A DNA stretch of 64,000 nt from Variovorax sp. OK212 (GCF_900112425.1 NZ_FOLP01000010.1:170153-234152); one strand, 5' to 3'. Positions 36,637 to 51,660 are shown, counted from the stretch's first letter. Numbers and translations: made by a program. Notes: generated by a model not told the origin, from the sequence alone.

Positions 36637-37464
36637 ATGCCTTCGTCGTCGTCCCTGCCCTCCTCGCCCCATCACCTGTTGCCGCTGACCCGGTGGGAGG
36701 CCGCCGCGCGCCGCGCGCTCGTCGGCGTGTTCACCGACATCGACGACACGCTGACGCACGACGGCGCGATCACGCCCGATGCATTGCAGGCGCTCGGCAA
36801 CCTCAAGGCCGCGGGACTGTCCGTGGTGGCGATCACGGGTCGCCCGGTGGGCTGGAGCCTGCCGTTCGTGAACACCTGGCCGATCGACGCCATCGTGGCG
36901 GAGAACGGCGCGGTGGCGCTGCTGCCCCAGGCCGACGGACAGATCGAGAAGCGCTACCAGCAGGACGCCGCCGCGCGCGCCGCCAACTTCGCGCGCATGC
37001 AGGCCGTGCTCGCGCGCATCGAACGCGAGATCCCGGGCGCCGCGCGCGCCACCGACTCGCCGGGCCGCGAGACCGACATCGCCATCGACCACAGCGAGTT
37101 CGTTCAGCTGAGCGACGCCACCATCGCGCAGGTGGTGGCGCTGATGCGCGGCGAAGGCATGCACGCCACCGTGAGCAGCATCCACATCAACGGCTGGTAC
37201 GGCGACAACGACAAGCTCGAGGGCGCGCGCTGGATCACGCGCGAACTGTGGGGCCGCAGGCTCGACGACGAGATGGACCGCTGGGCCTACGTGGGCGACT
37301 CGACCAACGACCAGCTGATGTTCCGCAGCTTCGCGCACAGCATCGGCGTGGCGAACGTGGCGCGCTTCGTGCCGCAGCTGGAGCACCTGCCGCGCTATGT
37401 GACGCTGGGCGAACGCGGCACCGGGTTTGCCGAAGCGGCACGCGCCGTTCTCGAAGCGCGCTGA
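36637..37464 (+). CDS. HAD-superfamily phosphatase (subfamily IIB, sugar/phosphoserine-like)
   Basis: A 275-residue HAD hydrolase. Motif I is FTDIDDTLTHDG with the nucleophile and acid/base Asp, motif II is VVAITGRPVGW, the cap contains Lys in NDKLEGARW, and motif IV is YVGDSTNDQLMF. The C2-type cap is usual in sugar-phosphate phosphatases such as sucrose- or mannosyl-3-phosphoglycerate phosphatase. The start MPSSSSLPSS was chosen because the upstream open part overlaps the promoter region of the ABC operon. It stands alone; substrate unknown. Confidence 0.88.
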   Translation: MPSSSSLPSSPHHLLPLTRWEAAARRALVGVFTDIDDTLTHDGAITPDALQALGNLKAAGLSVVAITGRPVGWSLPFVNTWPIDAIVAENGAVALLPQADGQIEKRYQQDAAARAANFARMQAVLARIEREIPGAARATDSPGRETDIAIDHSEFVQLSDATIAQVVALMRGEGMHATVSSIHINGWYGDNDKLEGARWITRELWGRRLDDEMDRWAYVGDSTNDQLMFRSFAHSIGVANVARFVPQLEHLPRYVTLGERGTGFAEAARAVLEAR

Positions 37465-37520
37465 GCATCGCGCCGCGGATAGCGCGGCAAAGAAACAACA
37501 AAGAAAAAACACGCGGACGA

Positions 37521-37549
37521 AAAAAAGCCCGCACGAGGCGGGCCGAAAA
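37521..37549 (-). terminator. Rho-independent terminator of the porin gene
   Basis: Stem GCCCGC / GCGGGC (37527-37532 and 37538-37543) with a 5-nt loop. On the minus strand it runs into six Ts. An A-run on the other side could let it act for the HAD gene as well. Confidence 0.8.
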
Positions 37550-37597
37550 AGGAACGTTTGAAGGCCCCTTGGAGAAACGGGTGAAGACCTTCCTGGT

Positions 37598-38803
37598 TCA
37601 GAAGGCGTGGCGAATGCCGAACTCGTAGCCGGTCGACGTCCTGGCCTGCAATGCGGTGCCGTTGAACGCGGTGCTGTACGACGGTCCCGCGCCCACCGTG
37701 AGACCCGCGCCGTTCTTGTTGCTGACGCGCGCGATGGTCGCGTACAGCGCAGTGCGCTTCGACAGGTTGTGCACGTAGCCCAGCGCGAGCTTGTTCGCCG
37801 TGGGATCGGCGGCGTTGACGCCGAAGAGGGTCGGCACGCGGTTGAAGTCGTACTTCACGCGCGAATACGAAGCGCGGATCTGGCCCGGGCCGATCGGCAC
37901 GGTCACGCCGATCAGGTAGCCGGCGAGGTCGACATCGGGCACCGTCGTGAAGGGATTCAACGGATCGCGCTGGTCCTTCGAACGCGAATACTCGCCGTAC
38001 AGCTTGGCCACGCCGAAGTCGTAGGTCGCGCCGAGGTTGAAGGTCTTGATCTTGCCGGGACGCGCCACGGCGGCGGCACCGGTGCCGGTGGTGAAGCTCG
38101 TGTCGTTCTGCGCGTAGCTGGCAGCCACGTCGAGCGGGCCGGTCGCGTAGCCGAAGCGCCCGCCGATGTGGCGGCCGGTGTTCAGCGTGCCCGCGGTGGC
38201 GAAGCTGGCCGACGTGCGGGTGTTCTCGTGCAGCGCGTAGGCCACGTTGCCGTAGAAGCCGCCCAGGTTGCGCGGCAGGTAGTACTGCACCATGTTGCCG
38301 GCGCGCTTGTACGTGCTGTTGCTGCCGTAGCCGGTGCCCGACACGCCGGTTTCGTTGGCGTCGATGATCAGCGAGCCGCCGATGCCGGTGTCGCCGAACG
38401 GGTCGAACTGTTCTTCGTTCAGCACCGTGGTGGTCTTGTCGCGGCCCAGGCGGATCTCGCCGAAGCTGCCCGCCACGCTCACCGTCGAGCGGCGGCTGAA
38501 GCTGGCGACGCCGGTGGCGCCGTCGTCGTTGGTGATCGGGGCTTCGAGCCAGAAGCTGGCCGACAGGCCGCCGCCCAGGTCTTCCACGCCGCGGAAGCCG
38601 AGGCGGCTGGAACTCAGGCCCGAGTTGGCCAGTTCGGTGCGGCTGGCCTTCACGCTGTAGCCGGTGCCGAACGCCGTCGACACACTCTTGTTCGAGACGT
38701 TGCGCACGGCGGCGTCGACCACGCCGAACAGGGTCACGGTCGATTGCGCCGATGCGGCACCGCACGCCGCGAGGGCGGCCAGAACAAGCAGGGATTTTTT
38801 CAT
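37598..38803 (-). CDS. Gram-negative general porin (Porin_4 family)
   Basis: A 401-residue outer-membrane porin. A signal peptide MKKSLLVLAALAACGAASAQ is followed by STVTLFGVVDAAVRNV, the classic first strand of betaproteobacterial trimeric porins. Repeated amphipathic beta-strands fill the rest, and the last residue is Phe (GIRHAF), the Omp assembly signal. The start has GGAG 9 nt upstream; the frame is open 18 codons further without support. It stands alone between its terminator and a 200-bp upstream region without a gene. Such porins pass small anions and nutrients. Confidence 0.95.
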   Translation of the reverse strand: MKKSLLVLAALAACGAASAQSTVTLFGVVDAAVRNVSNKSVSTAFGTGYSVKASRTELANSGLSSSRLGFRGVEDLGGGLSASFWLEAPITNDDGATGVASFSRRSTVSVAGSFGEIRLGRDKTTTVLNEEQFDPFGDTGIGGSLIIDANETGVSGTGYGSNSTYKRAGNMVQYYLPRNLGGFYGNVAYALHENTRTSASFATAGTLNTGRHIGGRFGYATGPLDVAASYAQNDTSFTTGTGAAAVARPGKIKTFNLGATYDFGVAKLYGEYSRSKDQRDPLNPFTTVPDVDLAGYLIGVTVPIGPGQIRASYSRVKYDFNRVPTLFGVNAADPTANKLALGYVHNLSKRTALYATIARVSNKNGAGLTVGAGPSYSTAFNGTALQARTSTGYEFGIRHAF

Positions 38804-39002
38804 TCGTATCACTCCAGGAAAGAGAAATGCCGTGCCGGCCTGCGGCGCGGCTGTCAAAAGCGCTCGGGCTTTATCGCCCCGAGACGATTCCGAGTGTTCT
38901 TTCCAGTGAAGACATACGAATTACATAGGGTTAGTACTTAAACCTCGAAGGGGTACGCGACTTGACACCCGCGCATCCTCGCGCACTGCCTCTCTCGATG
39001 GG

Positions 39003-40277
39003 TTACTCGCCGGACGGCGCAACGCGCGGCTGGCGGCGCAAGCCCGCCCACTGGCGCCAGGTACCGAAGGCCGCGATCAGCAGCAGCACCGCCGCATAGC
39101 CTTCCACCGTGTTCAGCAGCCCCACGGGCGCCACCAGGAAGCCCGCCAGCATCGCGGGCAGGCTGAACGCCAGGTAGCTCACCACGAAGATCGCCGCGAA
39201 CAGCTCGCCGCGCTCGTGCGGCTGGGCCAGCGGCGCGAGCGTCTGCACCAGCGCCGAGAACGCGCCGCCGAAGCCCACGCCCGCCACCGCGGTGCCGACG
39301 AAGAACAGCGCGAGCGAGCGCGTGGCCAGCGACACGAGCAGCAACACCAGCCCCGCCGCCATGCTCGCCATGCCGAAGATGGCCGGCCGCGGTGCGGCGA
39401 AGCGTCCGAGCAGCGTCGGTGCGAGAGCGCCCATGCCCGAGAGCACCGCGATCGTGAGGCCGTTGACCACGCCGTTGTCGATGCCGAACACATGCAGCAT
39501 CAGCGACGGCGCCAGCGACAGGAACAGCCCGCCCAGCGCCCAGACCGCGATGAACACCGGCAGCCCGCGCACGAACTCCGCCCGCGCCTTCGCGGGGATC
39601 GACACGCGCGGCACCAGCGAGGCGAGCGCGCCGGGGCGCGGCGTCACGGTTTCGGGCATCCACAGCACCACCGCCGCGCCCAGTGCAAACACCGCGCCCA
39701 ACACGCCGAACACCAGCACCACCGGTTGCACCGACAGCTTCACCGCCATGCCCGTCAGCAGTGCGCCCACGGCCAGGCCGGCCAGCGGCGACACGCTGGT
39801 GATCAGCCCACCCAGCCGCTTGCGCGAGGCCGGCGCGGCCTCGACCACGGCCGCGCTCAAGGCGCCGCTGGCGACGCCCGTGGCCACGCCCTGCACCACC
39901 CGCGCGACGATCAGCCCGCCGATGTCGTGTGCCAGCAGGAACAGCCCCATCGCCACCGCCTGCAGCACCAGCGCCGCCAGCACCACCGGCCGCCGCCCGA
40001 TGTGGTCGGACAGCGAGCCGGCCACCAGCAGCGAGAGCAGCAGCGCGATCGCGTAGATCGCGAACGCCACCGTGAGCATCGACGACGAGAAATGCCATGC
40101 GTGCTGGAACACCACGAACAGCGGCGACGGCGCGCTGGCGGCGAAGAAGAACGCGAACAGCACGGCCGCCAGCAGCGCAAAGGCCACGCCTTGCGGCAGG
40201 CGCCTGGGCTTGGCGCGCGCAGCCACGGCGGCGGTGGCTGCAGTGCTGACGGCGAGATCGGGGCAGGGGGACGGCAT
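39003..40277 (-). CDS. MFS transporter
   Basis: A 424-residue protein with 12 predicted spans. Motif A is GSLSDHIGRRPV after the second span, and the fourth span has VQGVATGVASGALSAAVVE. The family is that of sugar/drug exporters (YbjJ/AraJ-like). The N-terminus is a cytoplasmic Ala-rich tail of about 25 residues. It is divergent from a TetR gene across 89 bp that contains an inverted repeat, the typical layout of an exporter under its own repressor. Substrate unknown. Confidence 0.9.
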   Translation of the reverse strand: MPSPCPDLAVSTAATAAVAARAKPRRLPQGVAFALLAAVLFAFFFAASAPSPLFVVFQHAWHFSSSMLTVAFAIYAIALLLSLLVAGSLSDHIGRRPVVLAALVLQAVAMGLFLLAHDIGGLIVARVVQGVATGVASGALSAAVVEAAPASRKRLGGLITSVSPLAGLAVGALLTGMAVKLSVQPVVLVFGVLGAVFALGAAVVLWMPETVTPRPGALASLVPRVSIPAKARAEFVRGLPVFIAVWALGGLFLSLAPSLMLHVFGIDNGVVNGLTIAVLSGMGALAPTLLGRFAAPRPAIFGMASMAAGLVLLLVSLATRSLALFFVGTAVAGVGFGGAFSALVQTLAPLAQPHERGELFAAIFVVSYLAFSLPAMLAGFLVAPVGLLNTVEGYAAVLLLIAAFGTWRQWAGLRRQPRVAPSGE

Positions 40278-40337
40278 GTCGGATCCTTAATGCAACTTTT
40301 TTTGCTTTTGCGATTCTAGACCTGCGAATCACCTAAA

Positions 40338-40351
40338 GCAAATATCTTTGC
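40338..40351. promoter_or_regulatory. Inverted repeat in the MFS/tetR intergenic region
   Basis: GCAAA-tatc-TTTGC, a perfect 5-bp inverted repeat, lies 15 bp before the tetR start codon in an AT-rich gap. It is a plausible operator for the TetR protein. Confidence 0.5.
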
Positions 40352-40366
40352 GTTAAAGTCCAAAAC

Positions 40367-40954
40367 ATGAACGACGCCTCACTTGCCGCTCCTCTTCCCC
40401 ACAAGCGGCCCGGCGGCCGCAGCGCGCAGGTGCAGGCGCTGGTGCGCACCGCCCTCGAGGAACTGGTGGCCGAGCAGGGCCGGGAACGGGTCACCGTGCC
40501 GGCCGTGGCCGAGCGCGCGGGCGTCAGCGCCTCCAGCATCTATCGGCGCTGGGGCGACCTGCAGGGGCTGCTGGCCGAAACGGCCACCCACAAGCTCGAC
40601 CCGAACCGCCCGCTGCCCGACACCGGCGATTTGCGCGCCGACCTGGAAGCCTGGGCGCGCGAACTCATCGTGCATTTGGCACAGCCGTGCAACACCTCCT
40701 TGCTGAAAGCCGCGGCCGCGCTGGCCAACGGCGACTCGGACACGGACTGCCTGCGCAACCGCAGGAAGGAAGCGCTGGCGCTGGTCGAACAGGCGCGCGC
40801 GCGTGGCGAGCGCGCCCCGGAGCCGCAGCAGGTGATCGATCACCTGATTGCGCCGATCGTGTTCAGGCTGGTGTTCGGGGGGGAGCCGGTGCAGCCGGTG
40901 TTGGCGGCGCGGCTGGTGGAGGAGCTGTTTGCGATCGGGGCGGCAAGCCGTTGA
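40367..40954 (+). CDS. TetR-family transcriptional regulator
   Basis: A 195-residue regulator. The helix-turn-helix is in residues about 35-60 (VTVPAVAERAGVSASSIYRRWGDL), followed by a helical ligand-binding domain of the TetR_C_11/16 type. It is divergent from the MFS exporter gene and probably represses it and itself. ATG at 40367 is 15 bp after the inverted repeat. Ligand unknown; probably a substrate of the exporter. Confidence 0.92.
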   Translation: MNDASLAAPLPHKRPGGRSAQVQALVRTALEELVAEQGRERVTVPAVAERAGVSASSIYRRWGDLQGLLAETATHKLDPNRPLPDTGDLRADLEAWARELIVHLAQPCNTSLLKAAAALANGDSDTDCLRNRRKEALALVEQARARGERAPEPQQVIDHLIAPIVFRLVFGGEPVQPVLAARLVEELFAIGAASR

Positions 40955-40989
40955 ATCTGCGCGGTTTTCTGTGCACGCGATGATCGACG

Positions 40990-41040
40990 TGTATAGAAAA
41001 TCGAGTTTTCTATACATATCAGGCCTACCATGTATAGAAA
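40990..41040 (+). promoter_or_regulatory. Operator-like inverted repeat plus third half-site upstream of fic
   Basis: TGTATAGAAAA-tcgag-TTTTCTATACA is a perfect 11-bp inverted repeat at 40990-41016. A third copy of the half-site, TGTATAGAAA, lies at 41031-41040, 12 bp before the fic ATG. The sequence is far more AT-rich than its surroundings. The Fic protein has a C-terminal winged helix and may bind here. Confidence 0.7.
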
Positions 41041-41052
41041 TCTTTAATTCCC

Positions 41053-42123
41053 ATGCACATGCTTGCGCGCCTCGATCACCTGGATCCCGCCCGCTTCGAC
41101 ACGCCTGCGATTCTCAAGAAGCTCGCGAGTGCCAGCCGTCAGTTGGCTGAGCTCAAGGGCATTGCGGCTGCCATTCCCAACCAAGAGATCCCGATCAACA
41201 CATTGGGGCTCAAGGAAGCCAAGGACAGTTCAGAAATCGAGAACATCGTCACGACCCACGACGAGCTGTTCAAGGACGATGTGTTGCCTGAAGCCTTTGC
41301 CAATCCGGCGGCCAAAGAGGTGCTGCGATACAGGCAGGCCCTGCGCGTGGGCTTCGAGCAAGTGCGCGAAAGCGGCCTGATCACCTCGAATCACATCGTC
41401 CATATCCAGTCCGAACTGGAGAGAAACAATGCCGGACTGCGCAAGCTGCCGGGAACCGCGCTGAAGGACAGGGCGGGCCGCGTTGTCTATATGCCGCCGC
41501 AGGATCCCGACGAGATCGTGACCTTGATGCGTGCACTCGAGCGCTTCGTCAACGAGGCCGAGCTGTTCGCCGTCGACCCCTTGATCAAGATGGCGCTCAT
41601 CCATCACCAGTTCGAGAGCATCCACTCGTTATACGACGGCAACGGTCGCACGGGGCGCATCCTCAATGTGCTGTATCTGGTGAAAGAACGGCTGCTCGAC
41701 ATTCCGGTGCTCTACCTGAGCAGTCACATCATGCGAACCAAGGCCGATTACTACCGGCTGCTGCAGGCCGTGCGAGACGACGACGCCTGGGAAGAGTGGG
41801 TGTTGTATCTGCTCGAAGCGGTGGAGGAAACAGCCGGTCAGACCATCGAAACCATCAACGCGATCAAATCCGCACTGTTCGACTACAAGCACCGCATTCG
41901 CGAAAGCTACCGGTTCTACAGCCAGGATCTGATCAACAACCTCTTCATGCATCCCTACACGAAGATCGAGTTCGTGCAGCGCGACTTGCAGGTCTCACGC
42001 CTCACGGCCACCAAGTACCTCGACGCGCTGGTCGAGGGCGGCTTCATCCAGAAGCACAAGATGGGGCGCGGCAACTACTACGTCAACACAGTGCTCACGC
42101 CCATCCTGCAAGGCGGCAAATAG
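41053..42123 (+). CDS. Fic-family protein with N-terminal inhibitory helix and C-terminal winged helix
   Basis: A 356-residue Fic protein. The active-site motif is HSLYDGNGRTGR starting at His191; the catalytic His, Asp and Gly-Asn-Gly-Arg are kept, but the usual HPF reads HSL. An inhibitory helix motif S59-SEI-E63-N64 precedes the Fic core, the class II arrangement in which the Glu blocks ATP. The C-terminus (about 295-350) is a winged helix (QRDLQVSRLTATKYLDALVEGG). Family members AMPylate target proteins at Ser, Thr or Tyr. GC content is lower than in the neighbours and it stands alone, which suggests accessory origin. No toxin/antitoxin partner is visible. Confidence 0.93.
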   Translation: MHMLARLDHLDPARFDTPAILKKLASASRQLAELKGIAAAIPNQEIPINTLGLKEAKDSSEIENIVTTHDELFKDDVLPEAFANPAAKEVLRYRQALRVGFEQVRESGLITSNHIVHIQSELERNNAGLRKLPGTALKDRAGRVVYMPPQDPDEIVTLMRALERFVNEAELFAVDPLIKMALIHHQFESIHSLYDGNGRTGRILNVLYLVKERLLDIPVLYLSSHIMRTKADYYRLLQAVRDDDAWEEWVLYLLEAVEETAGQTIETINAIKSALFDYKHRIRESYRFYSQDLINNLFMHPYTKIEFVQRDLQVSRLTATKYLDALVEGGFIQKHKMGRGNYYVNTVLTPILQGGK

Positions 42124-42129
42124 GCCGGC

Positions 42130-43101
42130 TCACTTCTCCTTCGCCAGCCCCAGCTTCTCGATCACCACCTTCTCGCGCACCACCGTGTCCTGCGCGAACT
42201 TGGTGTACGTCGCCGAGCTCATGTAGTTCGGCTGCATGTCGTAGCGCCCGAGCGAGGCCACGTAGCTCGGCTCTTCCATCGCCTGCTTGAACGCGTCGTG
42301 CAGCTTCTTCACCACCTCGGGCGGCGTGCCCTTGGGGGCGCCGATGCCGAAGGGCGAGTTCTGCACGATGTCGTACCCCAGCTCTTTCAGCGTCGGCGCG
42401 TCGGGGAACTTGGCCAGGCGCTTCTCGCCCCAGGTGTTCAGCACGCGCAGCTTGCCGGCCTCGACCTGCGGCGCAAAGCCGGTGCTGTCGGCGGCGGCCA
42501 TCAGCTGGCCGCTGACCACGGCGAGCATCAGGTCGGCGCTGCCCTTGTAGGGCACGTGCTGCAGCTCGATGCCGGCCTTCTGCGCCACGATCTCGGTCGT
42601 CAGGTGCGGGCTGGTCAGGGTGCCGGTGGAGCCGTAGGTCAGCTTGCCGGGGTTGGCCTTGGCGTAGGCGACGAAGTCGGCCCAGGTCTTGAAGGGGCTG
42701 TTGGCGGGCACCACGATGCCGAAGGCATAGCCGGTGACGTTCAGCACGTACGTGATGTCCTTCAGCGGGTCCCAGTTGATCTTGGTGGTGTAGCCCAGGC
42801 GGAACACGCCCAGCGGGATCTGCGCGACGGTGTAGCCGTCGGGCTGCGAGGTCTGCAGCGCCTGCGCGGGCAGCGTGCCGCCGGCGCCGGGCTTGTTGTC
42901 GATGATCACGGGCTGGCCGAGGATCTTGCTGGCGTTGTCGGCCAGCTGGCGCATGGTGATGTCGGTCGGGCCGCCCGCCGGGAAGGCGATGACCAGCTTG
43001 ATGGGCTTGGCGGGAAAAGCTTGCGCGAAAGCCGCCAGCGGAGAAACGAGGCCGCACGCGGCGAGCGTGGCGGCACAGAGGAAAGATGAGCGGCGCAGCA
43101 T
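42130..43101 (-). CDS. Tripartite tricarboxylate transporter receptor (Bug family)
   Basis: A 323-residue periplasmic binding protein. The signal peptide ends near FAQA (residue 26). The mature protein starts FPAKPIKLVIAFPAGGPTD, the diagnostic Bug motif, and has VIIDNKPGAGGTL and GSTGTLTSPHLTT. Bug proteins bind carboxylates or amino acids and are very numerous in Comamonadaceae, most as orphans without TctA/TctB, as here. ATG at 43101 gives the signal peptide MLRRSSFLCAA. It is the last of three leftward genes and may serve the deacetylase/cyclodeaminase pair, although 171 bp separate it from them. Confidence 0.93.
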   Translation of the reverse strand: MLRRSSFLCAATLAACGLVSPLAAFAQAFPAKPIKLVIAFPAGGPTDITMRQLADNASKILGQPVIIDNKPGAGGTLPAQALQTSQPDGYTVAQIPLGVFRLGYTTKINWDPLKDITYVLNVTGYAFGIVVPANSPFKTWADFVAYAKANPGKLTYGSTGTLTSPHLTTEIVAQKAGIELQHVPYKGSADLMLAVVSGQLMAAADSTGFAPQVEAGKLRVLNTWGEKRLAKFPDAPTLKELGYDIVQNSPFGIGAPKGTPPEVVKKLHDAFKQAMEEPSYVASLGRYDMQPNYMSSATYTKFAQDTVVREKVVIEKLGLAKEK

Positions 43102-43272
43102 GGCTGACTGGATCCTGACTTGAAGAAGCGCCGATTGGGCCTTGCCGGGTCGGCAAAGGCAATCGGGGCTCCCCTGATTGCCCGCCGGAAACAAGGCCAT
43201 TCCCGCGTTCCGAGTCGCCTGCGCGTCAGCGCATGACAGCGCATCCCCGCGCATCCCCGCGCAGGTCGGCAG

Positions 43273-44313
43273 CTACGCCTGCGCGAAGCCTTCCAGCACG
43301 TTCACCGCGTTCACGCCCACGTCGTCCACCGCGTAGCCGCCCTCGAACACGAACACGGTCGGCAGGCCGGCGCGCGCCAGGTCTTCGCCCATGCGCAGGT
43401 AGTCGTCGCTCCGGAGCTTGAAGCCCGAGATCGGGTCGCCCTCGAAGGTGTCGACGCCCAGCGAGACCACGAGCGCGCCGGCCTTCACTTCGGCGATGCG
43501 CGCCAGCGCGGTCTTCAGCGCGGCGCGCCAGGCCGTGAAGTCGGTGCCGCGCGGCAGCGGCAGGTTGTGGTTGAAGCCCTCGCCCTTGCCCGCGCCGCGC
43601 TCGTCGGCATGGCCCAGGTAGTAGGGGTAGTCGGTCAGCGGGTCGCCGTGCAGGCTCGCAAAGTGCACGTCGTCGCGGTCGTAGAAGATGGCCTGCGTGC
43701 CGTTGCCGTGGTGGTAGTCCACGTCGAGCACGGCCACGCGTTCGACACCCGCGTCGCGCAGTGCCTGCGCGGCGACGGCGGCGTTGTTGACGAAGCAATA
43801 GCCGCCGAAGAAATCGGCGCCCGCATGGTGCCCCGGCGGCCGCGTGAGCGCGAAGGCCGCGCGCTCGCCGCCGATGACGCGCTGCGCGGCGGTCCACGCG
43901 CAAGCGGCGCCGTGCCGCGACGCCGCCCAGCTGCCCGCCATCAGCGGCGTGCCCGCGTCGAACGAGAACAGCCCCATGCGCGCCGGAAAGCTTTTCGGCA
44001 GCACGTCGGTGCGCATGCCGCGTGTCGGCCAGTACGACGGCAACGCGTCGCGCGTCGCATTGGCCGGGTCCAGCGCCACCCACTCGTCCCAGGCATGCGC
44101 GATGAAGTCCAGGTAGCGCGGCGCATGCACCTTGGCCAGCAGCGCGTCGTCGAAGGCGTCGGGCGCATGCAGCGCGCCGAGCCTGCGGCGCTCCAGTTCA
44201 TGCCTCACATGGTCGACGCGGGCGGGCACCTCGAAGCACGGCACGAGCTCGCCGCGGAACATCTCGACTTTGCCCTGGTGAAGAACGTGCCGGTCGTTGT
44301 AGATGGTGAGCAT
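43273..44313 (-). CDS. Histone-deacetylase-superfamily amidohydrolase (acetylpolyamine type)
   Basis: A 346-residue zinc amidohydrolase. The active-site His pair is in RPPGHHAG near residue 160, the zinc ligands in VLDVDYHHGNGT, and the last Asp near LGVDTFEGDP. Bacterial members with the MLTIYND start are acetylpolyamine amidohydrolases, which remove acetyl from N-acetylputrescine and related amines. It follows the ornithine cyclodeaminase gene by 40 bp, so the two are probably one operon for amine or amino-acid breakdown. The exact substrate is inferred. Confidence 0.9.
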   Translation of the reverse strand: MLTIYNDRHVLHQGKVEMFRGELVPCFEVPARVDHVRHELERRRLGALHAPDAFDDALLAKVHAPRYLDFIAHAWDEWVALDPANATRDALPSYWPTRGMRTDVLPKSFPARMGLFSFDAGTPLMAGSWAASRHGAACAWTAAQRVIGGERAAFALTRPPGHHAGADFFGGYCFVNNAAVAAQALRDAGVERVAVLDVDYHHGNGTQAIFYDRDDVHFASLHGDPLTDYPYYLGHADERGAGKGEGFNHNLPLPRGTDFTAWRAALKTALARIAEVKAGALVVSLGVDTFEGDPISGFKLRSDDYLRMGEDLARAGLPTVFVFEGGYAVDDVGVNAVNVLEGFAQA

Positions 44314-44353
44314 GGATCGGGAGAGGCCGGGCCGGCGGTGGTGAAGCCGCCCA

Positions 44354-45403
44354 TCATGCCGCACGCCGCAGCACCGCCCGGCGCCTGCCCGAGGCCGTGA
44401 GGCCGAACAGGTCCTTCGGGTCGTCGAGCTCGGGCACCAGTGCGATCTGCTGGCCGATGCCGCGCTCGGTGGCGATGCGCTGGATGTAGCGCAGCGCCGT
44501 GTAGTCCTCCAGCGCGAAGCCCACCGAATCGAACAGCGTGACCTGGCGCGGACTCTCGCGGCCCGGCACTTCGCCCAGCAGCACGCGCCACAGCTCGTGC
44601 ACCGGAAAGTCGGCCGCCACCTGCTGGATCTCGCCCTCCACGCGGGTCTGCGGCTCGTACTCGACGAACACGCGCGCCAGCCCCATCACGCCGGGGTGCA
44701 GCTCGGTCTTGCCGGGCGAGTCGCCGCCCACGGCGTTGATGTGCATGCCGGGCTCGATCATCTCGGGCGTGAGCACGGTCGCGTGGCCCTGGTAGGCGGT
44801 GATGGTGGTGACGATGTCGGCGCCGCGCACCGCGTCGGCCACGGAAGCGGCGCGCACGATGTCCAGCGGCGTGCAGGCCGAGAGATGGCGCACCAGCTTG
44901 TCGGTGGCGTGCGGATCGGTGTCGAACACGCGCACTTCCTCGATGCCCAGCAGGGCGTGGAAGGCCAGCGCCTGGAACTCGCTCTGCGAGCCGTTGCCGA
45001 TCAGCGCGAGGCTGCGCGAATCGGGCCGCGCCAGCGCCTTGGCGGCCATGGCCGATGTGGCGGCCGTGCGCAAGGCGGTGGTGAGCGTGAGCTCCGACAG
45101 CAGCACGGGGTACCCCGTGTCCACCTCGGCCAGCACGCCGAAGGCCATGACGGTCGGCAGCCCGACCTGCGTGTTGTGCGGATGGCCGTTGACGTACTTG
45201 AAGGCATAGGCGCCGTCGTCGGCCACGGGCATGAGTTCGATCACGCCCAGGTGCGAATGGCTGGCCACGCGCGCCTTCTTGTCGAACTCGCGCCATCGCA
45301 GGAAGTCGTCGCGCAGCGCGTCGGACAGCGCGGCGAGAAACTCCGCAACGCCGGTCTCGTCGACCAGGCGGACCAGGCTGTGAACATCGATGAAGCGGGT
45401 CAT
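44354..45403 (-). CDS. Ornithine cyclodeaminase / mu-crystallin family protein
   Basis: A 349-residue NAD(P)-dependent protein. The Rossmann motif is ALIGNGSQSEFQ near residue 150, and the substrate site includes KYVNGHPHN and the INAVGGDSPGKTEL segment with its conserved Asp and Lys. Members turn ornithine into proline with loss of ammonia, or reduce cyclic imino acids. ATG at 45403 has AAGGAG 8 nt before it. It opens the operon with the acetylpolyamine-type deacetylase. A strong 11-bp inverted repeat lies about 120 bp upstream. Confidence 0.92.
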   Translation of the reverse strand: MTRFIDVHSLVRLVDETGVAEFLAALSDALRDDFLRWREFDKKARVASHSHLGVIELMPVADDGAYAFKYVNGHPHNTQVGLPTVMAFGVLAEVDTGYPVLLSELTLTTALRTAATSAMAAKALARPDSRSLALIGNGSQSEFQALAFHALLGIEEVRVFDTDPHATDKLVRHLSACTPLDIVRAASVADAVRGADIVTTITAYQGHATVLTPEMIEPGMHINAVGGDSPGKTELHPGVMGLARVFVEYEPQTRVEGEIQQVAADFPVHELWRVLLGEVPGRESPRQVTLFDSVGFALEDYTALRYIQRIATERGIGQQIALVPELDDPKDLFGLTASGRRRAVLRRAA

Positions 45404-45521
45404 GACATGGCTCCTTGCGTAGCCCCGCCGCGGCGCTTCACCCTCTCGCATGTTCACTCCACCATGGCTGATTCAGGATGCGCCTGGGCCAAGGGTCGAA
45501 GTCATTGTGCGCCCGTTTGCA

Positions 45522-45549
45522 CACGTTCGCGCGAGTTTGCGCGAACGTG
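45522..45549. promoter_or_regulatory. Perfect 11-bp inverted repeat upstream of the cyclodeaminase operon
   Basis: CACGTTCGCGC-gagttt-GCGCGAACGTG lies in the 213-bp gap between the cyclodeaminase start and the uvrA stop. The half-site CGCGAACGTG occurs again at 45595-45604, and a smaller repeat TGTGC-N8-GCACA lies at 45506-45523. It may be an operator for the leftward operon or a hairpin ending uvrA transcripts; it lacks a T-run. Confidence 0.5.
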
Positions 45550-45616
45550 GCGAGGCCCACGAAAGGCCTATGCATTCAGCTGGAAGGACACGTCCGCGAA
45601 CGTGCCCCTCCCTGCA

Positions 45617-51475
<5,859 letters not shown>

Positions 51476-51660
51476 GAATGCCTTGAGGGGTGGGGCAAAC
51501 ATTCTAGGGAGTGGGCGATGACGGCCTTGTGCATTGCGTCACAAGGTCGGCCACTGCGCAGGGGTTTCTACGAATGGCATGAATGTCACTTCTGGAAACA
51601 AATACGACGTTTGTTTGCATCGGCTTCCCAATGGCCGCTGAATTGCCCCGAAAGGTTTCC

